Below are positions 8,130-15,528 of a stretch of 64,000 bases of DNA, piece by piece. Source of the stretch: Psychromonas sp. Urea-02u-13 (lineage in GTDB: Bacteria > Pseudomonadota > Gammaproteobacteria > Enterobacterales > Psychromonadaceae); assembly GCF_002835995.1 (NCBI RefSeq), contig NZ_PJBZ01000043.1:1-64000 (forward strand). The letters are read 5' to 3'. The position numbers and the translations under genes are program-made. Every line of letters starts with the position of its first letter. The first letter of the stretch is position 1. Below the pieces are notes generated by a model. It searched no databases. It saw nothing but the letters and a program-made list of their open reading frames with translations, and was not told the origin of the DNA.

Positions 8130-9041
8130 ATGAAATATACCCTGAAACAGCTCTCTGTCTTTGATGCTGTGGCAAGTCAAGAGAGTGTCAGTGCCGCTGC
8201 TCGTAAATTATCAATGACTCAATCTGCTGTGAGCATGTCATTATCACAATTTGAAAACATCCTCGATAGACCGCTTTTTATACGCCAAGGAAACCGCCTA
8301 ACCCTTAGCCACTGGGGGCGTTGGTTAAGGCCAAAGGCCAAACGTCTGTTACAAGATGCACAACAAATTGAGCTCGGTTTACACGATCAGCAGATTATTA
8401 GTGGTTCATTCACGCTGTCTGTTAGTCAAACTTTTGCGGAACACTTACTGCCTTCTCTTATCAGTAAAATTGATACTGACTTCCCCGAATTACGTATTGA
8501 ATTGACAGTGGAAAATACTGGCCGTGTGGTTAATGGCATACTTAATCATAATTATGAAATGGGCATTATTGAAGGGCGCAATGATGATAATCGTATTTAC
8601 CAAGAAAACTTACTTGAGGATCATTTAGTTATTATTTGCAGCGCTTTTCATCCTTATGTAAAACATAAGATTGTTAATCTGGCTCAGTTAGAACAGGCAA
8701 AATGGATTTTACGTGAGCAGGGCGCGGGTACTCGGCGTATATTTGATGGCGCGGTACACGGTTTAATTGAGAATATTGATGTGTACAAAGAATATGAGAG
8801 TGTTGCTGTTATTAAGGCTTTGGTGCAAAACGGGACATACTTAGGCTGTTTACCCTATTTAGATGTTGTCACGGATGTTAAAAAAGGCAAATTAGTGATT
8901 CTGCCTACGCCAGAATTGAACATGACACGTAACTTGGCGTTTGTTTGGCGTAAAGATGCAGGTGAAAACCCATTGCGCGAATGTATTTTAGCAGAAGCAA
9001 AACGTTTGATTAGATCCTATAAAAAAAGGCAAAACCTATAA
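8130..9041 (+). CDS. LysR-family transcriptional regulator
   Basis: This 303-residue regulator has an N-terminal winged helix-turn-helix (SVSAAARKLSMTQSAVSMSL, about 19-38) and a LysR substrate-binding domain from about 90. Length and layout are typical. Shine-Dalgarno AAGG lies 10 bp before the ATG. It is convergent with the formate/nitrite channel gene, which would make that gene an unusual target. The inducer is unknown. Autoregulation is suggested by the palindrome just upstream. Confidence 0.9.
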   Translation: MKYTLKQLSVFDAVASQESVSAAARKLSMTQSAVSMSLSQFENILDRPLFIRQGNRLTLSHWGRWLRPKAKRLLQDAQQIELGLHDQQIISGSFTLSVSQTFAEHLLPSLISKIDTDFPELRIELTVENTGRVVNGILNHNYEMGIIEGRNDDNRIYQENLLEDHLVIICSAFHPYVKHKIVNLAQLEQAKWILREQGAGTRRIFDGAVHGLIENIDVYKEYESVAVIKALVQNGTYLGCLPYLDVVTDVKKGKLVILPTPELNMTRNLAFVWRKDAGENPLRECILAEAKRLIRSYKKRQNL

Positions 9042-9055
9042 TATATTTTGCCTTT
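9021..9055 (-). terminator. Intrinsic terminator of the FNT-CBS gene
   Basis: The stem AAAGGCAAAA/TTTTGCCTTT (9025-9034 with 9046-9055) is followed on the minus strand by a run of seven T. It overlaps the stop codon of the convergent LysR gene and could also slow plus-strand transcription. Confidence 0.75.
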
Positions 9056-9061
9056 ATATTT

Positions 9062-9087
9062 CCATAACGGCTATTTAGCCGTTATGG
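9062..9087. terminator. Second inverted repeat between convergent genes
   Basis: A perfect 12-bp inverted repeat, CCATAACGGCTA-TT-TAGCCGTTATGG, lies between the stop codons of the two convergent genes. Neither side has a good T tract. It may protect 3' ends or help rho-independent termination. Confidence 0.5.
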
Positions 9088-9098
9088 AGTAGTGAAAA

Positions 9099-10586
9099 CT
9101 AAGCGACCTTTTTTTCCTGCTTGTCTTCTGGTTGATATTGCTTAGCCATCAGTTGCGCAAGTTGTTTACGTGTAATAATGCCACATATTTTCCCCTCATG
9201 AATCACCGGATAAATACTTGGGCGGTTGGCACTTGCTGCTTTTAAACGTTGATCATAACTCTGATATTGCGAACTCATTAACATACCTGATTGATTTACA
9301 GGGAATAGCTTCTCTTTGTCCACCACCATAAATTCAAGCAAGGTAGTAATCGCTTGGCTCGCATCGACCGTTAGAATTTCTGTCTGCATAACATCTTTTA
9401 GCTGGTAATTAAGATCCGCTGAGTATTCTTCAGACCATAATAAGCGCAGAATATCTTGTTCAGAAACAAAACCAATCAGTTGTTCTTTATCGTTCACCAC
9501 AGGGGCTGCACTTAATGTTTGCTCGCTAAGGACTGCTAACGCTTGATAGATGCAACTATCGGCAGAGAAAAGCAGTGTTTGTGGTTGCATAATGTCACTT
9601 ACAATCAATTTATTTAATTTGTTTTTCATCTGAGTGTTTCCTTGTGTTTGGTTATTTACTTGAGTTGATAAAGTTTGAGTGGTTAAAGCGTTGTTCAGTG
9701 TATTGGTCGTATGTTTAGGTTTATTGGCATAAGCCAATGCAATCAGAGAGGCGCCTCCAACGATATTGCCTATCGTGACTGGGATTAAGTTATGAAATAT
9801 AAAGTTACTCCAGGTCAGGTCTGCAAAGGCGTTTGCGCCAAAGCCATGTGCTTCTAAAAAGCTTGCTGAACTGAATGCATTGATAGCAATACCTAAGGGC
9901 ACCATGAATAAATTAGCGATGCTATGCTCAAAACCACTGCTGACAAACATGGCAACGGGTAATATCAGTAGTACTGCTTTGGTTAACATATCTTTGCTGG
10001 TAAAGGTCATCCAGATACCCAAACACACTAATAGGTTACACAGCACGCCTAACGCAAAGGCTTGTCCCCAGCTATGGTGAAGTTTATGTTGTGCTATTTG
10101 CATGGCATTAATGCCCCAAGCTCCCCCATTTAATAGTTCCATCTTGGCTAACAGCACCAAGCCGACAACCAGTAGCGCGCCTACTAAGTTGCCAAGGTAA
10201 ACCCGCGACCAACAGCTGAGTAAGGCTTTGGTTGAGCACAACCCCTGTGTCCAAGCGATGCAGCTCAATACCGTGCTGGTGAATAACTCACCGCCACACA
10301 CAACCACTAAAACAAGCCCTAGGCTAAACGCTAAACCGCCGACGAGTTTGCTCATCCCCCAAGGGACATCGGAAGCGCCCGTAGTCACTGTGGTATAAAA
10401 AACAAAAGCAATAGCGATAAAAGTACCTGCGAAAATAGCGAGAATGAAAGAGTTAGTTAAACTTTTTTCACATTTACTGACGCCATATTGCTTAGCGGTA
10501 TCAAATAAATTATCGACGACTAAGCTGTTTGCTTGATTATTATCTTGGGCTACATTTTTTACGCTATAAAGTGAGTTAGGGTGCAT
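9099..10586 (-). CDS. Formate/nitrite transporter family channel fused to CBS domains
   Basis: This 495-residue protein has two parts. Residues about 28-290 form a FocA/NirC-type channel (LAIFAGTFIAIAFVFYTT near 50-67; CGGELFTST near 95; LGNLVGALLV near 132) with six hydrophobic segments. Residues about 328-482 form a CBS pair (VSDIMQPQTLLF ... FVSEQDILRLL; LKDVMQTEILTV ... GIITRKQLAQLM). A T/N/Q-rich linker (about 293-320) joins them. FocA moves formate across the inner membrane; CBS pairs usually bind adenosine nucleotides, so gating by energy state is a reasonable inference. E. coli FocA is about 285 residues without CBS. The start overlaps an upstream small ORF. Confidence 0.85.
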   Translation of the reverse strand: MHPNSLYSVKNVAQDNNQANSLVVDNLFDTAKQYGVSKCEKSLTNSFILAIFAGTFIAIAFVFYTTVTTGASDVPWGMSKLVGGLAFSLGLVLVVVCGGELFTSTVLSCIAWTQGLCSTKALLSCWSRVYLGNLVGALLVVGLVLLAKMELLNGGAWGINAMQIAQHKLHHSWGQAFALGVLCNLLVCLGIWMTFTSKDMLTKAVLLILPVAMFVSSGFEHSIANLFMVPLGIAINAFSSASFLEAHGFGANAFADLTWSNFIFHNLIPVTIGNIVGGASLIALAYANKPKHTTNTLNNALTTQTLSTQVNNQTQGNTQMKNKLNKLIVSDIMQPQTLLFSADSCIYQALAVLSEQTLSAAPVVNDKEQLIGFVSEQDILRLLWSEEYSADLNYQLKDVMQTEILTVDASQAITTLLEFMVVDKEKLFPVNQSGMLMSSQYQSYDQRLKAASANRPSIYPVIHEGKICGIITRKQLAQLMAKQYQPEDKQEKKVA

Positions 10587-10647
10587 AGTGACAATCGTGA
10601 TAATTCACGCTCCCTAGTAGGTTATCGATACAATTTGTTTTATTCAT
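10576..10647 (-). CDS. Small upstream ORF (23 codons) overlapping the FNT-CBS start
   Basis: An ATG at 10647 sits 6 nt after a strong Shine-Dalgarno sequence (AAAGGAG, 10654-10660). It opens a 23-residue frame beginning MNKTNCIDNLL that ends with TAA at 10576-10578, 8 nt past the start codon of the FNT-CBS gene at 10586 and in another frame. The channel gene itself has no close Shine-Dalgarno sequence. This suggests a leader peptide or translational coupling. It is also possible that the strong site is simply a misplaced ribosome loading site. Confidence 0.5.
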   Translation of the reverse strand: MNKTNCIDNLLGSVNYHDCHYAP

Positions 10648-10670
10648 GCTGTTCTCCTTTTATAAACAAA

Positions 10671-10686
10671 GCGTTATTGGTAACGC
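10671..10686. promoter_or_regulatory. Short palindrome upstream of the FNT-CBS leader
   Basis: A perfect inverted repeat, GCGTTA-TTGG-TAACGC, lies about 10 bp upstream of the leader's Shine-Dalgarno sequence. It could be an operator or an mRNA hairpin in the 5' leader. Confidence 0.35.
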
Positions 10687-10866
10687 CCAACTACAATATC
10701 GAGATTAAACGAATAATAATATTTGATAGTTTAGATAGAGAGATTCAATATTTTTGATGGTTTTTTTGTTTTAATTACAATTTCATTATGAATAATTTAG
10801 CAATATAGCCTGCCTTTATTGAATGCTGTTGTATTATTAAGGAAATTCAAAAGGGGTAATAAAGTA

Positions 10867-11202
10867 GTGACTGCAGATAATTTTCCTGAAAACAAAAAAA
10901 TGACGGTACTTTTCCGTATGGAACCGGGTTCATTAGGGCCTGATGGGGCACAGTATGTTGCCGAATTTTGTGAATTTGCTCAGGTGCAACTTCAAGCGTG
11001 CGCGGAAATGTATATTCGTTGGGCAATCGTGCCTAGATTAGATAAAAGCTTAGTGGAAATGGAATTTCAATTATCTTCTAAAAAACTAACCACGGCTAAA
11101 GCTGGCCAATACCTTGCTGTGTTTGGTGAAAATTTAGATCATTTTGAAGAACAGCTTGAAAACAATTTAGAAGCCATTATTAACCAATATTTTGGCCGAT
11201 AA
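10867..11202 (+). CDS. Conserved-looking small protein of unknown function upstream of HD-GYP gene
   Basis: This is about 111 residues if translation starts at the GTG at 10867, which has AAGGGG 10 bp upstream. A TTG at 10819 would give 127 residues but lacks a good ribosome site. The protein is soluble and acidic, with a helical C terminus (FGENLDHFEEQLENNLEAII, about 84-103) and a central MYIRWAIVPRLDKSLVEMEF stretch. I do not recognise the family. It ends 21 bp before the HD-GYP gene with no terminator between, so the two are probably co-transcribed and may work together in c-di-GMP signalling (inference). Confidence 0.75.
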   Translation: MTADNFPENKKMTVLFRMEPGSLGPDGAQYVAEFCEFAQVQLQACAEMYIRWAIVPRLDKSLVEMEFQLSSKKLTTAKAGQYLAVFGENLDHFEEQLENNLEAIINQYFGR

Positions 11203-11223
11203 TAGCGATGTAAAAGTGAAAAA

Positions 11224-12399
11224 ATGTTAAAAAAAATCAGCGTGACAGAGCTTAAAGAAGGGATGTACATTAACGATTTAAAGTGTGGTTGGTTAAATCA
11301 TCCTTTTGCGTTAAATCGTTTTAAATTAGAAAAAGCATCTGACCTTGCAAAAATAATTTCAGCCGGTGTTAAAAGTATTGAAATAGATACAAATAAAGGG
11401 TTGGATGTTTTTGTAGAAAAGCGCGAACCTAGAAATAGTCAGTTACGTGAAGCCATCGATCAACGCGTTAATAATAAACCGACTAAAGTCACTGCACTCG
11501 AAGAACTGGGAAAAGCCAAGGTTGCTTTTGCACAAGCTGGGGAATTTATTAGCGAGATGATGGCCAATGTTAAAATGGGTCAACATATTGAGCTTGAGCA
11601 GGTAAACCCTGTTATTAATAAACTCAGCCAATCCATTTTACGTAACCCCAATGCATTACTGGGGCTTTCACGTATTCGCTCTATGGATATTTATACTTTT
11701 GAGCATTCTGTTAGTTTTTCTATCTTGATGATGGCGTTTGCTAAAAGCATGCGACTTTCGGATAAAATAATCCATGAAGTGGGGATTGGTGGTTTATTGC
11801 ATGATATTGGTAAAACCCTGACACCCGATGAGATATTAAATAACCCCGGGAAATTGACGCTTGAAGAGTTTGTTATCATGAAAGAACACGTGGTGCACAG
11901 TCGTAAAATTTTGCAAAAAACCAAAGGAACTTCTCAAATTTCGATGGATATAGCGGCACAGCATCATGAAAAATTTGATGGTAATGGTTACCCACTGGGA
12001 TTAAAAGGAGATCAAATAAGTCGCTATGGTCAGATGTCTGCGATTGTTGATGTTTATGACGCGTTAACGGCAGATCGTTGTTACCACGTTGGCAAAGAGC
12101 CTTCTGAGGTATTAAAACTGTTAGTTAAGTGGGGTGGGGCGCATTTTAATCCGAGTCTTGTCAGAGAATTTATTCAATCGGTTGGTATTTATCCGCCTGA
12201 TAGTTTAGTGATGTTAAGTAATCAACATTTAGCGAAAGTGATCGATATTAACGAGAACATGTTAAAACCGATTGTTGAAGTCTTTTTAAATGTTAAAACA
12301 CGAAGCTATATACCACGAAAATTACTCGACCTTTCAAAGTTTGAAGCGATTAAAATTTTAAAAGTAGAATCATACGCAAAGTGGAATGTTGAAGCTTAA
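11224..12399 (+). CDS. HD-GYP domain cyclic-di-GMP phosphodiesterase
   Basis: This 391-residue protein has a DUF3391-like N-terminal region (about 1-120; VTELKEGMYI) and an HD-GYP domain (about 145-320). The metal-binding residues are visible: H161, H193-D194 (LLHDIGKT), HHEKFDGNGYPLG with the GYP signature, and DVYDALTADR. HD-GYP proteins hydrolyse cyclic-di-GMP, promoting motility over biofilm. There is no membrane segment, so it acts in the cytosol. A stem-loop terminator follows the stop codon. The small gene 21 bp upstream is the likely operon partner. Confidence 0.9.
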   Translation: MLKKISVTELKEGMYINDLKCGWLNHPFALNRFKLEKASDLAKIISAGVKSIEIDTNKGLDVFVEKREPRNSQLREAIDQRVNNKPTKVTALEELGKAKVAFAQAGEFISEMMANVKMGQHIELEQVNPVINKLSQSILRNPNALLGLSRIRSMDIYTFEHSVSFSILMMAFAKSMRLSDKIIHEVGIGGLLHDIGKTLTPDEILNNPGKLTLEEFVIMKEHVVHSRKILQKTKGTSQISMDIAAQHHEKFDGNGYPLGLKGDQISRYGQMSAIVDVYDALTADRCYHVGKEPSEVLKLLVKWGGAHFNPSLVREFIQSVGIYPPDSLVMLSNQHLAKVIDINENMLKPIVEVFLNVKTRSYIPRKLLDLSKFEAIKILKVESYAKWNVEA

Positions 12400-12404
12400 A
12401 TATG

Positions 12405-12430
12405 AAAGCTTAATAATCAATTAAGCTTTT
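12405..12430 (+). terminator. Terminator after the HD-GYP gene
   Basis: The 10-bp stem AAAGCTTAAT/ATTAAGCTTT has an AATCA loop and is followed by a short T run. It is A+T-rich and of moderate strength. Confidence 0.6.
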
Positions 12431-12510
12431 CTCCTCGATTTCACTCTGCGTATTAAAGTCACTTTGTATCACCTCTTTATTTCCCAGGGTAATACTTCAC
12501 CCTACAGACA

Positions 12511-13956
12511 CTACTCTTGTAAAGATTGTAAGCGCAGATCCTGCTTTTTATAAAGTTCGATACTGGCGCTATAACGTGCTTGGTTTAAGTTGCTTTTTGC
12601 ATATACCAATGCACTACCCATCTCTTGACTCGCCTCTCTAAAGCGTCCTTGTAGTGCTAAATACTGTGCTTTAACGGCGTGTTCTTTGGCGCGCTCTTTC
12701 ATGATTTTATAAAGATCGATGGCTAATAAATGTGCCAATATGTGTTTTGGATGCGTACGTAAAAAACGCTCTAATAATTTCTCTGCTTGATCGTATTTTT
12801 CGACTGTTTGCAGTGCAATAACTAAATTGAGTGTCAGTACAGAATTTTCTGGTGTTTGTTTCTGATAGGGCGTGAGCAATTGAATCGCTTTGTCAGCTTG
12901 CTTCAAGGCTAATAAAGTATCAGTAACAAAATCGAGATAAAAAAGGTTTCTTGGTTTGGCCTTAACAAGTTCAATCGCCAATTTGTGCGCTTGTTTATAA
13001 TTTTTATCTTTAAAGTAAGCCAGTGCAAGACCATATTGAGCTGCTTCTTTAAGCTGATATTTGTGATTTTTAAGTTGGCTCTTGTAATAAGAGACAGCGC
13101 CTGCACCCGTTAAGTTATTATAACGTACGGTGATGCGAGCTTTACTGAGCTGGTAGGCGAGGTTACTTTTTATTTTTTTAGGGGGAAGTTGCCCCGCACG
13201 TAAACGCGCTTCGGCTAAACGGGTTTCTGGTAAAGGATGGGTTGATAACATTTGTGGTGGCATCGAGGCGTATTTATATTTCTCTGCTAATTTACCAAAA
13301 AAATCAGCCATACCGTAAGGATCATACCCAGCGTTATAAAGCGTGGCAATGCCAATCCTATCCGCTTCAAATTCATGCAAACGAGTGTAGTTAATTTGTG
13401 ACTGCATAGTTAATGCCATGCTAGTGCTCAATGCCGCCATACCTGCCGCTGGAGAAACTAATGCGAGTAAAATTGAACCTGCCATAGCAGCCATGGTTGC
13501 GGGGTTACTAAATGATTGCTGCTCTAACATACGTGCTAGATGACGTTGGGTAATATGTGCCACCTCATGGGCAACAACACCGGCTAATTCGCTCTCATTT
13601 TTTGCATACAAGAACAGACCTGTATGTATTTTTACGTTGCCGCCTAAAAAGGCTGCTGCGTTGATTTCTTTATCTTCAATAAGGAAAAAATAAAAGGGCA
13701 GTTTTACAGAATCAGCATGAGAAACAATATTTTGTCCAAGATCATTAATATAATGGTTTAATACCGGATCGTGCACCATCGGCAAAGCCTGATTGGCCAT
13801 TAAACGAAATGCCCAGCCATATTCTTTTTCTTTTTCAATCGTGAGCGCACCAGCACCTACGGTACCAATATCGGGTAACGAATTTGAGGCTTTGCTAGCC
13901 GTAGATAAAAAGAAAAATAGAAAAAAAAGAGATACAACTATCGATTTGTTAAACAC
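12511..13956 (-). CDS. bepA: Periplasmic M48 metalloprotease/chaperone with TPR repeats (BepA)
   Basis: This 481-residue exported protein has a signal peptide (about 1-23, ending SKA), an M48 zinc protease domain with HEVAH at 130-134 and the third ligand in HEFEAD near 195, and a C-terminal TPR region (about 280-470). E. coli BepA (YfgC, 487 residues) helps assemble LptD in the outer membrane and degrades stalled intermediates. The divergent neighbour perM is also next to bepA in E. coli, which supports the assignment. A few bases separate the signal peptide gene start from a poly-A/T stretch; no clear promoter box was assigned. Confidence 0.92.
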   Translation of the reverse strand: MFNKSIVVSLFFLFFFLSTASKASNSLPDIGTVGAGALTIEKEKEYGWAFRLMANQALPMVHDPVLNHYINDLGQNIVSHADSVKLPFYFFLIEDKEINAAAFLGGNVKIHTGLFLYAKNESELAGVVAHEVAHITQRHLARMLEQQSFSNPATMAAMAGSILLALVSPAAGMAALSTSMALTMQSQINYTRLHEFEADRIGIATLYNAGYDPYGMADFFGKLAEKYKYASMPPQMLSTHPLPETRLAEARLRAGQLPPKKIKSNLAYQLSKARITVRYNNLTGAGAVSYYKSQLKNHKYQLKEAAQYGLALAYFKDKNYKQAHKLAIELVKAKPRNLFYLDFVTDTLLALKQADKAIQLLTPYQKQTPENSVLTLNLVIALQTVEKYDQAEKLLERFLRTHPKHILAHLLAIDLYKIMKERAKEHAVKAQYLALQGRFREASQEMGSALVYAKSNLNQARYSASIELYKKQDLRLQSLQE

Positions 13957-14079
13957 ATTAACGGCTCATCTGAAAAGAGAAGAATAAAATCATAAACAAG
14001 CTTCAATTTATTGCAAGTGATGATTGTCTTATCTGCAAGCAAAGGTAATAATGATTCATTTTTATGACTGAGGTCTGTT

Positions 14080-14334
14080 ATGACCGTATTGGATTTACGA
14101 TCAATACGCTGCCCACTTGCATTAGTTACACTAAAAGTCACATTAAAGCGTGAACTATTATCGACACCCGATACAAAAAATTGTTCACTTAAACTTCTTT
14201 TTTCTAGCGAATCTGCGATGTCGGATATAATTTTGTATCTTGATAAAAAAGCGTATCACTATCAAATATTAAAACATGAAACACTGTTCTCACTAATCAT
14301 CATCAATGCTAATAAAGGTAATACTGAATGCTAA
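14080..14334 (+). CDS. TusA-family small sulfur-carrier-like protein
   Basis: This 84-residue protein starts MTVLDLRSIRCPLALVTLK. The cysteine at 11 sits where TusA proteins carry the catalytic Cys of the CPxP motif, but here the motif is CPLA, so the second proline is lost. The fold length (about 80 residues) fits TusA/SirA. It overlaps perM by 7 bp and is divergent from bepA, a place where TusA-like genes occur in related bacteria. Sulfur transfer is likely in the family, but the substrate of this one is unknown. Confidence 0.7.
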   Translation: MTVLDLRSIRCPLALVTLKVTLKRELLSTPDTKNCSLKLLFSSESAMSDIILYLDKKAYHYQILKHETLFSLIIINANKGNTEC

Positions 14335-15398
14335 GACAGCTAACAGAGTGGTATAAAAACCGTTTCGCAGATCCAAACTTGAGTGTGCTCTTTTTACTGT
14401 TAACGGCTGCATTTTTAACCGTATATTTTTTTGGTAGCATCCTTGCACCATTATTTGTTGCGTTAGTGCTGGCTTACATGCTTGATTGGCCGGTCAATTA
14501 TTTAATGCGTTTCAAGCTCAACCGCACGGTGTCGACGTTTATAGTGATGACGCTGTTTATCTCTGTGGCGGTATTTGCCTTTTTAGGTATTTTACCCACG
14601 GTATTCAAGCAGGGCGCTGCTTTGATTCGAGATTTACCTGCGATGTTTAATGAAGCTCAGGTTTATTTAGCGACGTTACCAGAGCAGTATCCTGACATGA
14701 TTGATACTATTACCATTGCACTTATTGTGGAAAACATTCGAACTTATATTCTCGATAGCGGTGGTTTTTTATTATCGCAGTCATTTAGTTCATTATTGAA
14801 TATTGCAGCTTTGATTGTATACGCCATTTTAGTGCCTTTAATGATGGTATTTTTCCTTAAGGATAAAAAAGTATTAACCAACAGCATGAAGAAATTTTTA
14901 CCCGATAACATAATGCTTGCTGAGCAAGTATGGGTAGAAATGAATGGCCAAATCATGAATTATATTCGTGGTAAAATTATTGAAATTTTAATTGTTGGTG
15001 TGGCGACGTATTTTGTGTTTTTCTTTATGGATTTACGCTACTCCGCCTTGCTCGCTGTACTGGTTGGTTTATCTGTTCTTATTCCTTATATTGGTGCTGC
15101 TGCCGTTACGGTACCTGTTGCGGTTGTGGCGCTGTTTCAATGGGGACTTTCAGCAGACTTTGTCTATTTGATGGTCGCCTACGGTATTGTGCAAGCATTA
15201 GACGGTAACTTAATTGTGCCACTGTTGTTCTCTGAAGCGGTGAATTTACATCCTGTTATTATTGTTATTGCGGTCTTAGTATTTGGTGGGTTGTGGGGCT
15301 TTTGGGGAGTGTTTTTTGCTATCCCACTGGCAACCTTAGTGAAAGCGGTACTCAATGCATGGCCCGATAGAGAGCGATTGATACAGAATAAAGAGTAA
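14328..15398 (+). CDS. perM: AI-2E family permease PerM
   Basis: This 356-residue inner-membrane protein has about seven or eight hydrophobic segments: an N-terminal pair near 18-50, one near 67-90, and a C-terminal cluster from about 150 to 340 ending in the family block LVFGGLWGFWGVFFAIPLAT. It belongs to the AI-2E (UPF0118) family. In E. coli perM (yfgO) is divergent from bepA, as here. The transported substrate is not established for PerM. It begins inside the end of the TusA-like gene, so translation is coupled. Confidence 0.88.
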   Translation: MLRQLTEWYKNRFADPNLSVLFLLLTAAFLTVYFFGSILAPLFVALVLAYMLDWPVNYLMRFKLNRTVSTFIVMTLFISVAVFAFLGILPTVFKQGAALIRDLPAMFNEAQVYLATLPEQYPDMIDTITIALIVENIRTYILDSGGFLLSQSFSSLLNIAALIVYAILVPLMMVFFLKDKKVLTNSMKKFLPDNIMLAEQVWVEMNGQIMNYIRGKIIEILIVGVATYFVFFFMDLRYSALLAVLVGLSVLIPYIGAAAVTVPVAVVALFQWGLSADFVYLMVAYGIVQALDGNLIVPLLFSEAVNLHPVIIVIAVLVFGGLWGFWGVFFAIPLATLVKAVLNAWPDRERLIQNKE

Positions 15399-15431
15399 TC
15401 ATCATTACTAACAATATAAATCAACACCAAT

Positions 15432-15465
15432 AAAAATGCCGCTAATAAAGCGGCATTTTTGTTTT
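15432..15465. terminator. Bidirectional terminator between perM and the solute-binding protein gene
   Basis: The 11-bp stem AAAAATGCCGC/GCGGCATTTTT (15432-15442 with 15450-15460) has an A run on one side and a T run on the other. It serves two convergent genes. Confidence 0.9.
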
Positions 15466-15528
15466 TATGTTTTGCTAATGCAAATGTTTACAGCGTAATT
15501 CTTGAACACTTCATTAAGTGTTTTTGTA

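Noticed and set aside
15505-15522. Inverted repeat AACACTT/AAGTGTT before the solute-binding protein stop
   Set aside because: It is short, and a better terminator for the same two genes lies at 15432-15465.
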